A stretch of DNA of 64,000 nt from Aspidapion aeneum. Taxonomy: Eukaryota > Arthropoda > Insecta > Coleoptera > Brentidae. Position 1 is the first letter of the stretch. Each line of letters starts with the position of its first letter. Under the pieces are notes generated by a model that searched no databases, was not told the origin of the DNA, and worked only from the letters and a program-made list of their open reading frames with translations. Below, in pieces: positions 33,440 through 44,825 of the stretch. A program made the position numbers and the translations under genes. The stretch covers positions 28,433,351 to 28,497,350 of the forward strand of contig OY755047.1 in assembly GCA_963576565.1 (NCBI GenBank), in the 5' to 3' direction.

Positions 33440-33600
33440 AATATGCTATGTTTTTGGAATATAGAAGAACACTTTGTTCTCAATAATTTGTGTTTTAACC
33501 AAAAACTTCGTAGGAGCTTTCATTTCTGAGATATTTACAAAATACTGTTTTTAAGGCTGATATAGCGTGGAGTTCACTTGGAGTGAATTTTATGTCATAA
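33440..33600 (-). repeat. dispersed ~500-bp repeat, copy C (partial)
   Basis: TAGGAGCTTTCATTTCTGAG and CACTTGGAGTGAATTT correspond to the 5' part of the family. Confidence 0.7.
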
Positions 33601-34544
33601 TGCATGGACTTTCATTGTCTGAATAGGTATAGAACAACGAAAAATCCGAGAAAAAATAAGAACAAACCCCATGCTAAATAAAAAAACTTTGCAAATAAAA
33701 ATGTTTTACCATCTCTTATAGTGCTTAACTTTAATATTTTTGATTAATGAAATTCACCACATTTTTTATATATTCTACTAAAAGAATGTATTGACGTAAA
33801 TTCATAAGAACTATAAAAATAACATATTTTTATCTAATAAAAACTGTTACAATAAATTATTAGCTTAGAAAAAAATTTCCAAGGAAAATTTTGTTGATTA
33901 ACTAAAGTAAATTATTCTTGAATTTAAAATTGTTAGTTTTTAATTTTCTCGATTTTTTTTTAAATAAAATATATCCCAATAAAAAAAAAACTTAATTATT
34001 AGATTGTAGCGATTTCAATTATTATTTGCAATTAACTGTCTTGTGTTATTTCCGAAATATTTACGGTTATGGTCATAAAAATTTAAAAATGTAATAAAAT
34101 GTTCCAAAAACTTGTTTTTTTGTCTAACGGAACTATACCAATATGCAAAATTTGTAACTGTTTTTTATAGTTTTGAACTTTTAGAATAATATTTATAAAA
34201 TATAGGGACCTAATTTGCCAAATGTTATTTCGTATTAAGCAGGACAAAAATATACTACTTGGTTATTAATAAGTTTTTATTTATGGTAATTTCATTCTTG
34301 ATTAAAATGTTTTTTATATATTTTTTATGAGAAATTTATCTATTAAAATAAATTTTATCTCTCGGTTTTAGTTTTTGAGATATTACATAAAGTTCATGTA
34401 CAAAAATTATCATACCATATGAAAAAAAACTGTGTGCAAATATTTTGAAAACTGTTGCTCGGAGCGACATTAACAAGGTGTATTTTTTTCGTATAGAAAA
34501 AATGTATTTAAAGGGTATTCAAAGACACAATAAATGAATCCGTT
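33601..34544. other. intergenic, AT-rich
   Basis: Long A/T runs only; no feature supported. Confidence 0.4.
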
Positions 34545-35045
34545 ACGGATCTGATATCCTCTTAGCCCATTAGCACACTCCACGTGTTATTTGTTAATAT
34601 CTCAAAAACGAAAGCTCCTATGAAGTTTTTAAATATAACACAAATTATTGAGCAAATGTGTGTTCAACTATACAGGGTGTTTCATAATATATGCGCAGGA
34701 CGTAATGTAATAGCTCGTGGTGGCATGGTGCATTTTAGAGGATTTAATAGAAACTTTTTGTCATACTTTTAGATGACCTATCTCATCATGAAGTCCGGCG
34801 CTTATATTATGCAACACCCTGTATTCCGAAAACCACATATTGATGCGGTGCTCTGCAAAAAACTGTCATTAGCATTAATGAGTTTTAAAGTGTCGAACAC
34901 TATTTTTTATCAAAATCTGATGAAAATTGATCGAGCGGTTCCGGAGATATTGTGGGCCGGATAGACACACACACACACACACACGTACAGACGTCACGAC
35001 GAGATTACTAAGATAGGTCCAAATATGTAAATGTCTAAGACAAAC
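34545..35045 (+). repeat. dispersed ~500-bp repeat, copy D
   Basis: Family landmarks from GGATCTGATATCC to CGACGAGATTACTAAGATAG, CTAGC near its end, with a (CA)n run. Interrupted by the 149-bp MITE at 34673-34821. Confidence 0.85.
34673..34821. mobile_element. 149-bp MITE with TA target duplication
   Basis: CAGGGTGTTTCATAATATAT with GCGC at the left and GCGCTTATATTATG with CAACACCCTG at the right are inverted. TA flanks both sides. Copy A of the host repeat has the empty site (GCTATATTCCG), which fixes the boundaries. Confidence 0.9.
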
Positions 35046-35119
35046 TCTAGCTAGATATGAAATAATTAAAATAAGGATATGAACTGCACAGAAACTAACG
35101 TTAAAGAGGATAAACAAAA

Positions 35120-35820
35120 ACGGAATCATCGCGAGAAACCATAAAGAAACTTCAAGCAAAAATAAAGAACATAAATTCAGAACTACAACCCGAAATAAGC
35201 GAAGCGGAAATCAAGAGAGCATTAAAGAAAATAAAAAATAACAAATCATCTGGAAAAGACGGAGTAACGACAGAAACGTTAAAGTACGGTGGTAAAGCTG
35301 TAGTTAGTACCCTCCATATTCTCAAAAATAAAATATTAAAAAAAGAAATAATCCTAAACAACTGGAAAGAATCAGTAACCATTATTGTCCACAAGAAAGG
35401 CAATAGAGCAGACCTAAAAAACTATCGACCTATAACACTTCTCAATGTAATTTATAAGTTGTTCACGAAAATATTAACAGATAGACTAACAAAAAACTGA
35501 ACGGATATCAATCAAAAGAACAATCAGGTAGTACAGCTGACCACCTTTTAACCATACTAGAACTAATAGAACGAGCCAACGAACACAACATTCCACTATA
35601 TATTGCGTTTATAGATTTTGAAAAAGCTTTCGATAGCATTGAAAGAAATTTGCCGGTCATAATATGAGACAAAGACGATCGAAACCAATGTATTGTAAAC
35701 TTGAGAAGACCCCAAATGAGATGAGCGGACGATTTGAACACGGCGACCGACAGAGAAGAGTGAAAGATATTGGGGAAGGCATATGTCTAAAGATGGATGC
35801 AGAAGGCTAAATAGATAGAC
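35120..35820 (+). mobile_element. RTE-type LINE, internally deleted
   Basis: A clean reverse-transcriptase frame: ISEAEIKRALKKIKNNKSSG, KDGVTTETLKYGGKAVVSTL, LNNWKESVTIIVHKKGNRAD, LKNYRPITLLNVIYKLFTKI, then after a stop DHLLTILELIERANEHNIPL and YIAFIDFEKAFDSIE. At about 35648 it jumps to the C-terminal tail (KFAGHNMR, TPNEMSGRFEHGDRQR). About 800 bp present at 29840-30520 is missing here. Confidence 0.87.
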
Positions 35821-36192
35821 TGAAAAAGGAACCTAATATATCTTGATAGGTATTGAATACCGTAATGCATCTACAGAGACAGTTTTAAGTTATTTATGTA
35901 ATATTTAGCTTTAAAAACTTTTGTATATAATTTAGATATTTTTATAGTTTTCCGAACTTCATTCAGGGGTGGTACTATAATTTGAGACTTGTTTTTAAAC
36001 GGAAATTATTTGACTACTAGATTTTCAAAAACATACATATCGTTACAAAAAATTTTATTTGGTTTTTCTTTATTTTTTAAGTTAATCTGAATTTTTGTGA
36101 GATATCAAACTCACTAAAAAATGCTTACTATTCTATTGCACGTTAGCCTGAACCAAATATTTGCATTACTTTGACTTGTGTATATTAAAAAA
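35821..36192. other. intergenic, no gene
   Basis: Nothing supported. Confidence 0.4.
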
Positions 36193-36194
36193 TA

Positions 36195-36769
36195 CAGTGA
36201 AAGCGGACACTCCCTTTAGGCGGACAAATTTGTTGGAACCAAGCTTTTGCCTATGTCTTTACATGTAAAATTCCCTCCTATAACCGGACACTCTAATAAC
36301 CGGACGCGGACAATTTTTTTTTGGTTAAACAATTCTGAAAACTCCCTTAACCGGACGCGAACCTCTGACAACGGGACGGAGCGCTACACGACATGGGCAT
36401 AAATATTATGTAGTATGTTGGCAACAATACACTCTACAGCCGGGGAATTACCTCTTTCTGCTTTAATGCGAACATTATTTTATTCGGTGTTTATTGTTCA
36501 GTTGTGTAACAATAGATCTCTTTGAAATGGCGCCTAGTAAACAAACTTCTTAGTTTATGTGGAAAAATGGAAGTTGTTAACGTTTCGGAGAAGGAACATC
36601 TATCCTAACGAAAGATCGCCGAAAAATTTTATATCGGAAAATTTCAAGCAGCGGAAATTGTTAATAAATATATATCAAAATTTTGCAGTTCCCTCTCCTA
36701 AGCGGACACCTCCAATAAGCGGACAAAATCGACGGAACCGTGAGTGTCCGCTTATGGAAGGTTTCACTG
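36195..36769 (+). mobile_element. pogo/Tigger-type MITE
   Basis: CAGTGAAAGCGGACACTCCC at the left and GAAGGTTTCACTG at the right, flanked by TA. Tandem GCGGACA/CCGGACA motifs are near both ends. At 36528 MAPSKQTS begins a frame that looks like the start of a pogo-like transposase but is stopped after eight codons. It is an internally deleted derivative. Confidence 0.85.
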
Positions 36770-36771
36770 TA

Positions 36772-37740
36772 CACTTAAACAAGTTTTAAGATGTATAGTA
36801 CTGTGTCTGTACTCTTCTTATTCAGAACTAATTTAAAAGACGTTAGACAAATTCTTTTGTTATTTTTTTTATGTTAACCCATATGTTAAAAAATATATAA
36901 TATGAAGACTCACCTGTGCAGATCAACTCTGGTCAAAAATCGCCACCACACTGACCAAGGCACAAAGACAGAAATATAATTTTATTTGTTTTTTGAACTT
37001 GACGGTGAATCTGTTTATGTTAATGCTGCGAAGGTAAACGAACTGGCTAAGCTGGTATTGTAGTTTTGTGTTAATGAAAACCAACCTAAAAATTAGGAAA
37101 ACTGTCACAGTTTTTAGGGTTTAGAATTTACTGTGTATGATGGAAATAACTATTTATTAGAAAATTGTCAATTTTTTTATAAAATCAGAGTAGAAAATCC
37201 AAATTCTGTCCCTATGTGGAGTCGTGTATCAAACACTTATTTTAAATTAGAAAAAAAAACGTTTTAAAAAAATTGTCACCTTTTTTATCAAAAATTCTTG
37301 TTTTTAAATCTTAAAACAATCATTTTTAACTATACCACTATAATTTAGACACCTCATATTATAAGTTGAACACCAAAACCATTTTCGACTCAAGCAATTA
37401 TTTACTCATTTTAGACCCACTCGTTCCGGGATGCTCAAGCTTTATTTTTAATGAATTTGTAAAATTAACGTTACACAAGCTGCCGCCGTTTTTGAGATAT
37501 TTGCAAATTTCTTTTAAATTGTGGACTGACGCTATGATAAATTTTTTGAAAATTTATTTCTTAATTTAAATTTGAAAATCGCATTTCAATAGTTGCTGTG
37601 GTTTGTAAGATATTTTTTTACATCTCAAAAACCGTGACTCTGACGAACTTTGACATTATGACAAATTTTGTTGAAATATATAATTCAAACCTGAAGTTTA
37701 GTACCCGTGAATAAAAAGACAAAAATTTTTCGTGTCTAAG
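36772..37740. other. intergenic, no gene
   Basis: Short 'upon-TTTTTGAGATAT' blocks typical of local foldback repeats occur near 37490 and 37620. No gene. Confidence 0.4.
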
Positions 37741-38271
37741 CGGGCATAGAAAGATTTTGTTTCTCTTGTATTTTTCCGTGGGCAGCTCGAAAGCTGTACA
37801 CCCATGAGGATCCAAGATCTAATGGACACCTATTAAGTGTTGACAGTTAACGGTTAGTATTTTTGGCTAATGCTCCGCTGACCCGACATAAAACGTTGCG
37901 AAGGCCCGACCTGAGGCACAAATTATGTCACGGTCATGAGTACTGTTTTTCGTTTCAGCTGCCTACTTTTATTTTTACTCTGGTAGTTTCTTTTATATTT
38001 GTAGATGTCGCCACTTATTGGTAAGCAAACGGTATCGCAGGCATTATTTATTTATTTCTCTTACCAATATCGTAAGATGAGATTCATATGCCGTCTCTGT
38101 GGCTTTACAAAAGTGTCACATTGACCATGCAGTGTTCTGAAGAGTCCCTTAAGGACGAAACAGTTAACTGTCAACACTTGATAGGTGTCCATTAGATCTT
38201 GGACCCCCGTGGGTGTACAGCTTTCGAGCTGCCCACGGAAAAATCCAAGAGAAACAAAATTTTTCTATGCC
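37741..38271. mobile_element. foldback element with ~110-bp arms
   Basis: The left arm 37741-37851 and right arm 38161-38271 are inverted copies with few mismatches, sharing GTGGGCAGCTCGAAAGCTGT, GATCTAATGGACACCTAT and AAGTGTTGACAGTTAAC. The spacer is about 310 bp. No coding frame. Confidence 0.9.
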
Positions 38272-38344
38272 CCTCCACCTCAATTCTAGCTCTAGCTGCT
38301 GTGGTTCTCAAATTATGATTTTTAAAAATATTTGGACCCCCTAC

Positions 38345-38765
38345 TACCTCCCGGTAGAGGACTGCTGATAGGTACTCTAACCGGACATAACCGGTTGAGG
38401 AAGCACATGACACGTATAGAATCGAGAGTATAAGAGTCGAGAATGACCCTACCTGCCCAGCCTGTGGGCAGGAAGAAGAGACATCAAGACACCTCGTGGC
38501 AGAATGCGAGGCCTACGCAAGGATGAGACAACAGGCACTCGGAGCGCCAACTCTGAGCGAGGAAGAACTGCACATGCTCAAATGGGCAGACTTACTGGAC
38601 TTTGTAAAGAGAACAGGAAGGCCCAATGAGTTACCCGACCATCAAAGGGAAGTGCAGAGAGTGGTTAAGGGACAGACTTGGGGCATGGCAAAAAGGGCCT
38701 ACTCTGGCCTACTTGTCAGACCTGCGGGTCAACCCCCCCCCCCACTACTACTACTACTACCTCCC
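38345..38765 (+). mobile_element. I/Jockey LINE 3' end with (TAC)n tail
   Basis: LTGHNRLRKHMTRI, then DPTCPACGQEEETSRHLVAE with a Cys/His knuckle (CPAC...H..AEC), HMLKWADLLDFVKRTGRPNE and a short C-terminus. A C run and (TAC)n end it at 38731-38760. One frameshift near 38418. The same C-terminal motif is in 18869-20215. Confidence 0.85.
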
Positions 38766-39560
38766 GGTAGCCCCCTATCTTTACCAAAATTTAATGGCCT
38801 CATCCATTGGCATCTTAAAATTGTTATGCCAAATTTAGTTAAGATTGATTTAGCGTTTTTTGAGTTATTTTATCCCAGACAGAGAGACAGAAGTTCAGAC
38901 AGACAGAGACCACCAAATTTTGGTTGTTAGGCCTTTTTTTACCGAAATAAATTATTTTGAGCATCCTATGATGCTGAAATTGTCAAAATTCAAAATTTGT
39001 CTTTGGTAAAAATCTTACTTTTTTCAGATGTCTCCAAGATACTTTTTATCTTCAACCGTGTATCCGTTTTCTTAAAGTGCTTAAACCAAGTTAAAAAAAA
39101 AATCGAAAAAAAATAGCAAAATGTATTCACTAGAATCTTGTCTCATCAAACAAATTGTAAAAAAAACTGGTTTTAAGATGTCTTGCAAATATACACGAAA
39201 AGTAACATTAGTATGTAACCTACCTCAGACTGGAGGCCCTGTATGTGACAGATATCCGGCCAATATCTGTCACGTATAGGGACTATACCGCAGACCATAG
39301 ATAATTTGGCTACCCATATTTTCTGTGCTCACCTAATAGACTAAAATATACGCGTTGTTTCAACCTCAAGGTAACAGAGATGTTTTTAGGTATTTTTTAT
39401 TCACTTTTTGGGTATTTTAAAGTTTTTGTAGCACGCACTCTCTTCAAGGGGTTCACCCATAATTTGAATAGTGGCTCACGTGATACCTTCCTTTGAAGAT
39501 CTTTTAACACTTTGACTCCCACCCATAGAAACTATATTTTTTTCGATTTGGACCACACGT
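38766..39560. other. intergenic repeat patchwork
   Basis: CAGACAGAGAGACAGAAGTT near 38877; hairpin GTGACAGATAT/ATATCTGTCAC at 39246-39271; a partial copy of the 24682 foldback family at 39360-39490. No gene. Confidence 0.5.
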
Positions 39561-40757
39561 TCACAAATTGCTATTCGCCGGCACATATAAATTTAGATTT
39601 CAAAATGCCCTCGTGGTGCAATTTCTCCACAAAACCTCGGACCAGCCACAAAAACATTTAACCAGACCAACAATCCTATTCATAAGAATTAGTGCAATCC
39701 GTGAGCCCCGCGTTATCACAACCTTAAAATATCGATCAATAATCCGTGTACCTAAAATGGTACACATGGTCTATTTCAATAACTTTTTGTGTACCAAAAA
39801 TGGTACACATGCAGGTCAGTTAAATTCTCGAAATTACTTTATTTCTGAGATATTTGCGTCTAAAATTACGATGGAGCAATAAACAAACGTTTTTTATGTA
39901 AATTTCTGTGAAAAATTTAAAAAAGAATCCGCAAACTGCAATGACATGCGAGTCTTAATTATTATTATTTTATTTTTATTTATTTTTTTTATAGGTCCAT
40001 GGTAACTTTAGAGGTAAATATCTCAAAGGCGAATCCTTGTAATTACTTACAGACAACTTACTTTAAAACAGATAAGTTGCATAAGTAAATGCTAAATTAA
40101 GTTGTCTACACCGTAATCATTGTGGATATTTGCGTGACATTTATCAAGGGTTAATATAGGTGACAGAAAAAAATCTTTAAATACAAAAGACAAAAATTGC
40201 ATGAAGTGTCAGAAGTCAATCTTTATGTCAAATTTGGGAGCTCTGCGTATGGCATATAATGAGCGCGTAAGGGTTTTGAAATAACTCTTTTATGGGAAAA
40301 TTATTTAGTATAAAGGGGAACTATATAATAATTAAAATTTCCTAAATCCGTTAAGTCCGTGGAGGCGGTGCAGAGTTTTATCGGAATAAAAATATTAAAT
40401 ATTGTAAGCCAAAATCTAATTTTAAGGGTTTTGAAAATAACACTTTTTTAACCAGAGTTTTTGAAAAAATTTTTCCACTTTTAAGAAGAGACCGCATTTA
40501 AAACCCCATTGAGAGAAGTGAAACGGTTACAGACCAAATATTGTATCAAAAAAATTACTAAAAATTAGGTAATCTAGGAACGTTTTTTGAGGGTTAAGGT
40601 TAATTTTCTTACATTGAGGATTTAAATGCGCGCTAAAAAATTATTTTCTTTACTGTCAAAAGTTTTATCAAAAAATATTAAATACTGTTATCATAAAAGT
40701 ATAATTTCAAAAGCCTTACATGCTTATTATATGCCTTGCTCAGATTTTAAAAATATA
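39561..40757. other. intergenic repeat patchwork
   Basis: AAATGGTACACATG occurs twice (39756, 39797). 40020-40260 resembles the left part of the 58020-59120 foldback family. No gene. Confidence 0.45.
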
Positions 40758-41862
40758 CAGGGCTCTCAACAGATAAACAGCAAAATAATAAGAAAAATAT
40801 AATATGAAATTAAGAAAACAAAATTTTTTGGGTCCTCTACCAAATGGCTTGTTATGTCAAACCCAACTGTTTTTTAGGAAAACTCATTTACTCAGCAAAA
40901 ATATATATTTCTTGATTTTATTTATTAAGAAAAGTATTAGCAAACATTTTGAAGTTGAATTAGGCCTGGATCCCCCGCCAAACAACTATGGCCAAACAAA
41001 AACAAGGCACATTTTACAACAAGGTATAAGGTGTTTCCGTATTTTTAAACCAAGGTCTACTGCAATTATTCAAAGAAATAGAAAAAAAATTATAAATGCA
41101 AAAGTTGTAGCCTATACCATCAAAAAAAGTTATAAAAAAACACAAACATTGTAAATCTCTTACGGAACATCCTACAAATTAATATATTAATGAGTTAACT
41201 TAAAAAAAATAGATATTTTCTTTCAAAGCTTAAAAATATATGATAAACTGCCATTTGATAAAGCCATTGTTAAAATATTAGTATCTACAATTTCTAGCGG
41301 TTTGCGACCTACTCTACGTTTCTTGAAAATAGGTACCCTATTTTCTATTTCTTGAAATAAGTGCAATAGACCTTTGTGGAAATATACCAAAACACTCTGT
41401 ACATCTAGTAATACAGAAAACTTAAGTATACTTGATGATGATGATATATTGGTAATACCTATTCCGAGCTCAAACATTTAAAAAAAGTCAACATTACAGA
41501 GTAAAAGAATAAAATTCATGAAAAAACCCTGCTCAATTAGAGTTTTTCAGAACTAACCACGGATGACCAAAACAACTAATTAACATAAGAAATGCAACAA
41601 ACATAAGAATAATAAAACAAAAGGCAAAAAAGCCCTACTTTATTCAGACTTTCTCAGAGGCATCAAACTAATAATAAACTAAAAGGAACTCAAAATTCAA
41701 GACTAGGAAAAATATTGAAAATTTCCACACTTAGTCTATGACTGAAATTTCTTCTTTGGGGAAAATATGAAAAATATGAAGGTTTTTCTAAAAATATGAA
41801 GTTGCTGAGTCTGATAAAAAATATGAATATTTTCATAAAATATGAAGGTGCTGAGAGCCCTG
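40758..41862. mobile_element. hAT-type non-autonomous element, ~1.1 kb
   Basis: CAGGGCTCTCAACA at 40758 and GTGCTGAGAGCCCTG ending at 41862 are hAT-type inverted ends. Flanking AAAATATA and AATATATA look like an 8-bp duplication with one mismatch. The 116-residue plus frame at 40804 and the minus frame at 41477 show no transposase motif that I recognise. Confidence 0.75.
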
Positions 41863-42225
41863 AATATATATACATAGGTTGTCCATTTGGATAGGCCGTT
41901 TTTGAGTAATACTACTTTTAAATAACTGTTAAAGTGCAATAATTATAATCCACTTGGCACAGGGTACGTTCGAACCGAACCGTATACTTCAATGTAAATG
42001 TTTTAACTTAAATATGTAACTCAAAAACGACTTAACTAGACATTAACACAACATATGTTTTTAAAATCAGGAGGATACCTCTCGTTCCGACAGAAAATAT
42101 ACAGAGTGTTTCCTTTACCTTAAGAAAATAGATATAATGGAAAAAATTATGGAACTTTTGTATTTAAAGTTTTTTTCTATCCAGTGCATTAACCCATGAT
42201 AAAGACCACGTAAATATAAAACAAT
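41863..42225 (+). repeat. copy of the 58190-58560 repeat
   Basis: Shares GGCCGTTTTTGAGT, AATCCACTTGGC, AACTCAAAAA, GACAGAAAATATACAG and GTTTTTTTC blocks in the same order with 58190-58560. Confidence 0.8.
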
Positions 42226-42240
42226 GAGCCTCTTAAAATG

Positions 42241-42360
42241 CGTATTTGCCAAAAAGCCGAACAAGAGCGAACATAAGCGAGCGTTTAATAATGTTCGGTT
42301 CGAAAAAATTTATTAAACGCTCGCTTATGTTCGCTATTGTTCGCTTTTTTAATGAATACG
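42241..42360. mobile_element. near-perfect ~50-bp-arm hairpin
   Basis: AGCGAACATAAGCGAGCGTT at about 42267-42286 is inverted exactly on the right arm (AACGCTCGCTTATGTTCGCT), with outer arms CGTATTTGCCAAAAAGC and CTTTTTTAATGAATACG. The loop is about 18 bp. Probably a young foldback MITE. Confidence 0.9.
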
Positions 42361-43930
42361 CGCCATAACTTAGTAATTTGCTTAAACTATATAGATAAAG
42401 TATGTAAACAAACATCATTTTTTAAAGACATCTTGCAATTCCTATAATAGTGATTTGGTCATCAGCGTAGAAACTCATTGTAGCCCTACGCAGCCCACAG
42501 ACTATGGACTAAAAGAATTTCTGGGTTCGCAATTTAATTAGAAATATAAAAAAGATTGCATAAAAATTAACGTCACTGTGAATGGGATTTTATGCCCAAG
42601 TTGGGGCATTAACTGAACAAAATATATCGGGACTAAAGGTATCCACTAAACCAGCAAATGTTTTACAAAGAATATCATTTCTCTTAAAATAAGTACTTTT
42701 TTAGTCGTGGGAGAATAAGAATTTCACATATTTCACCAGTCACGGCCGCCATATTAAATTTTTGGAATAACGGCTTATGCCATCCGCATCGTCAGTACAA
42801 TACAAGGACGTATTAATTATGAACATCGGATCAGTAGTTTTTAAGTTGTATTGAAACACCGAAAATAACGTATTTTTAACAGAAACAAAAACTATATACG
42901 GTTACTCGCGTGGTCGACATGAACAAAATGAGGTACTAATTGTAAAATTGGGATCAGAAGTTTTTTAGTTATCGTGGAACAACTATAAATAGATACCCAC
43001 ATACATACACCCACCAAACTAAATTAATAAACCTCTTTTTTTTGCTTCCGTAGTCGGGAAATTAAAAAACAATAACGGATCTAACAACTTCCGAAGTAAA
43101 AGTTATTCAACCTTTAAAATATGTAAAGTTTAATTAAAAAATAATAATAAAGAACCTTTGCCTTTTTCCAAAATATTTTAAAAATGAAGGCTCTGGCCAC
43201 ATTTTTCGTTAAAGAAATCATATTATTAAGTTGCAATTATTATACATTTTAAACCCTCCAAAAAACGTACTTATCTTTTGCCGATTTTAATAAAATTTCA
43301 TCAAAATCGGTTCAGTAGTTGAAGATTTCGTAAAGCAAACGCAGATATGGAAATTTGCTCTTTTGATATAACACGAAAGCCGAAGCTTAGGCAAAGTTTT
43401 AGTCATTACAAAAAAATTATTTTTAATCAAACTTTTTTTATTTAGATGTTTTATAGGAGGCTGAAACTATAAGTCATTATTACTATTTAAAAATTGATTT
43501 ATTTATTATTGCTATGGCAGCTTGATTATTATTACTAAAAGAGAGAAACATCCACACACTTTAAAAAACACACAACTTAAATATTTCACACATAACAATT
43601 TCAAAAAGAAGAAATTTAGGACAAAAAACTACAACTATTAGAAGATTTTTAGGACTTGTTAAAGGAAGTAAAGAAAAACGGGTTTTGGCATTTCTAATGA
43701 TTTGGCAAGGTTTTCATAAGGTAGTAACGAAAATATTCCTATTTTTAGGAAAAACACACATGGCTTAAAAAAGGAGGGAGGGACCTTATAAAATGTGAAG
43801 AGGGGTAATCCTTTAACTTATTGAAGTTCATTTAAACATAGGCCCGCAAAGGCCACATTACCGATTTACAAAGTTTTGAAATTTCAGATTTTTGTTTAGT
43901 ATTTTCTTGAATATGACCTGCAATTTTATA
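42361..43930. other. intergenic, no gene
   Basis: A block GAAATATTC/ATTTCATCAAAATCGGTTCA near 43300 is a common insect repeat phrase. No coding or RNA feature. Confidence 0.4.
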
Positions 43931-44820
43931 TACGGGGTGTCCCAAAACTCCGAGTCCACCCAAAAATTTTCTGAAGTATTGAAGATAACAGTGTTGCCCC
44001 TACATAAGGGGGCGGCATAGGGGCGGTCAACTTAACTTTTTAAATTCAAACCCTAATCGAGTGACACCTCGTTTTAAACGTCTTTGAAGAACAAACATTT
44101 TCATATAACTGTCAATTGTCTACGTCAAATCTGTCAAAATCTATGGACTGCCAAACCTATTTTTTTAGTTTTTGTCAAAATTAACAAGTTTGTTGCTTTT
44201 AAACAAAAACCCTATTCAGTGATATCTTGTTTTAAAGGTATTTGAAAAAAACAACATTTTGGCGTAACTGCTCCTTGTCTATTTTGGAAAAACTTTAAAA
44301 GTTTTGCTCGAAAGGTCTTTCAAAAACTAACAAGTTGAAGTAACTGTCACTTGTTTACGTCAAAAATGTTTTTTTGACAAACTTCAGTTTGAATTGTTTA
44401 AGATGTCAAGATCAAATGAAGATAAAGTTGAAATAATTTTTTTAACGGCGAACAAGATATTAAACGACTTTTCAACAGTGCATTTACCGACAGACCGGTT
44501 TCCCATAAAAAAATAATTTCAACTTTATCTTCATTTGATCGTGGCATCTTAAAACACCTCAAACTGAAGTTCGTCAAAAATTTAGAAACCGTGTTTGACG
44601 TAAACAAATGACAGTTACGTCAATGTTAGTTTTTGAAAGACCTTTCGAACAAGCTATGGTTAGATAAAACTTAGTGAAAGTGAAGTTTGTCCAAAATAGT
44701 AAAATAATAAGTATGACAGTCGATAGATTTTGACAAGTTTGACAAGAGGCAGTTAAGCCAAAATGTTGGTTTTTCAAAGACCTTTCAAACAAGATATCAC
44801 TGAATAGGGTTTTTGTTGCA
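43931..44820. mobile_element. foldback element with transposase start in each arm
   Basis: TACGGGGTGTCCCAAAACTC at 43931. Arms at about 44201-44430 and 44510-44817 are inverted, sharing AACAAAAACCCTATTCAGTG and GATCAAATGAAGATAAAGTT. Each arm holds an ATG frame: M(S/P)RSNEDKVEIIF, which resembles the first residues of an insect transposase. Neither continues past about 20 residues of similarity. Confidence 0.75.
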
Positions 44821-44825
44821 CAATC

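Noticed and set aside
34875..35741. three minus-strand frames of 77-94 residues
   Set aside because: They are shadows of the plus-strand LINE at 35120-35820 and of repeat copy D.
40804..41154. 116-residue plus-strand frame as a gene
   Set aside because: It lies wholly inside the hAT-type element, lacks any transposase or host-protein motif and has no sign of splicing. Left as part of the element.
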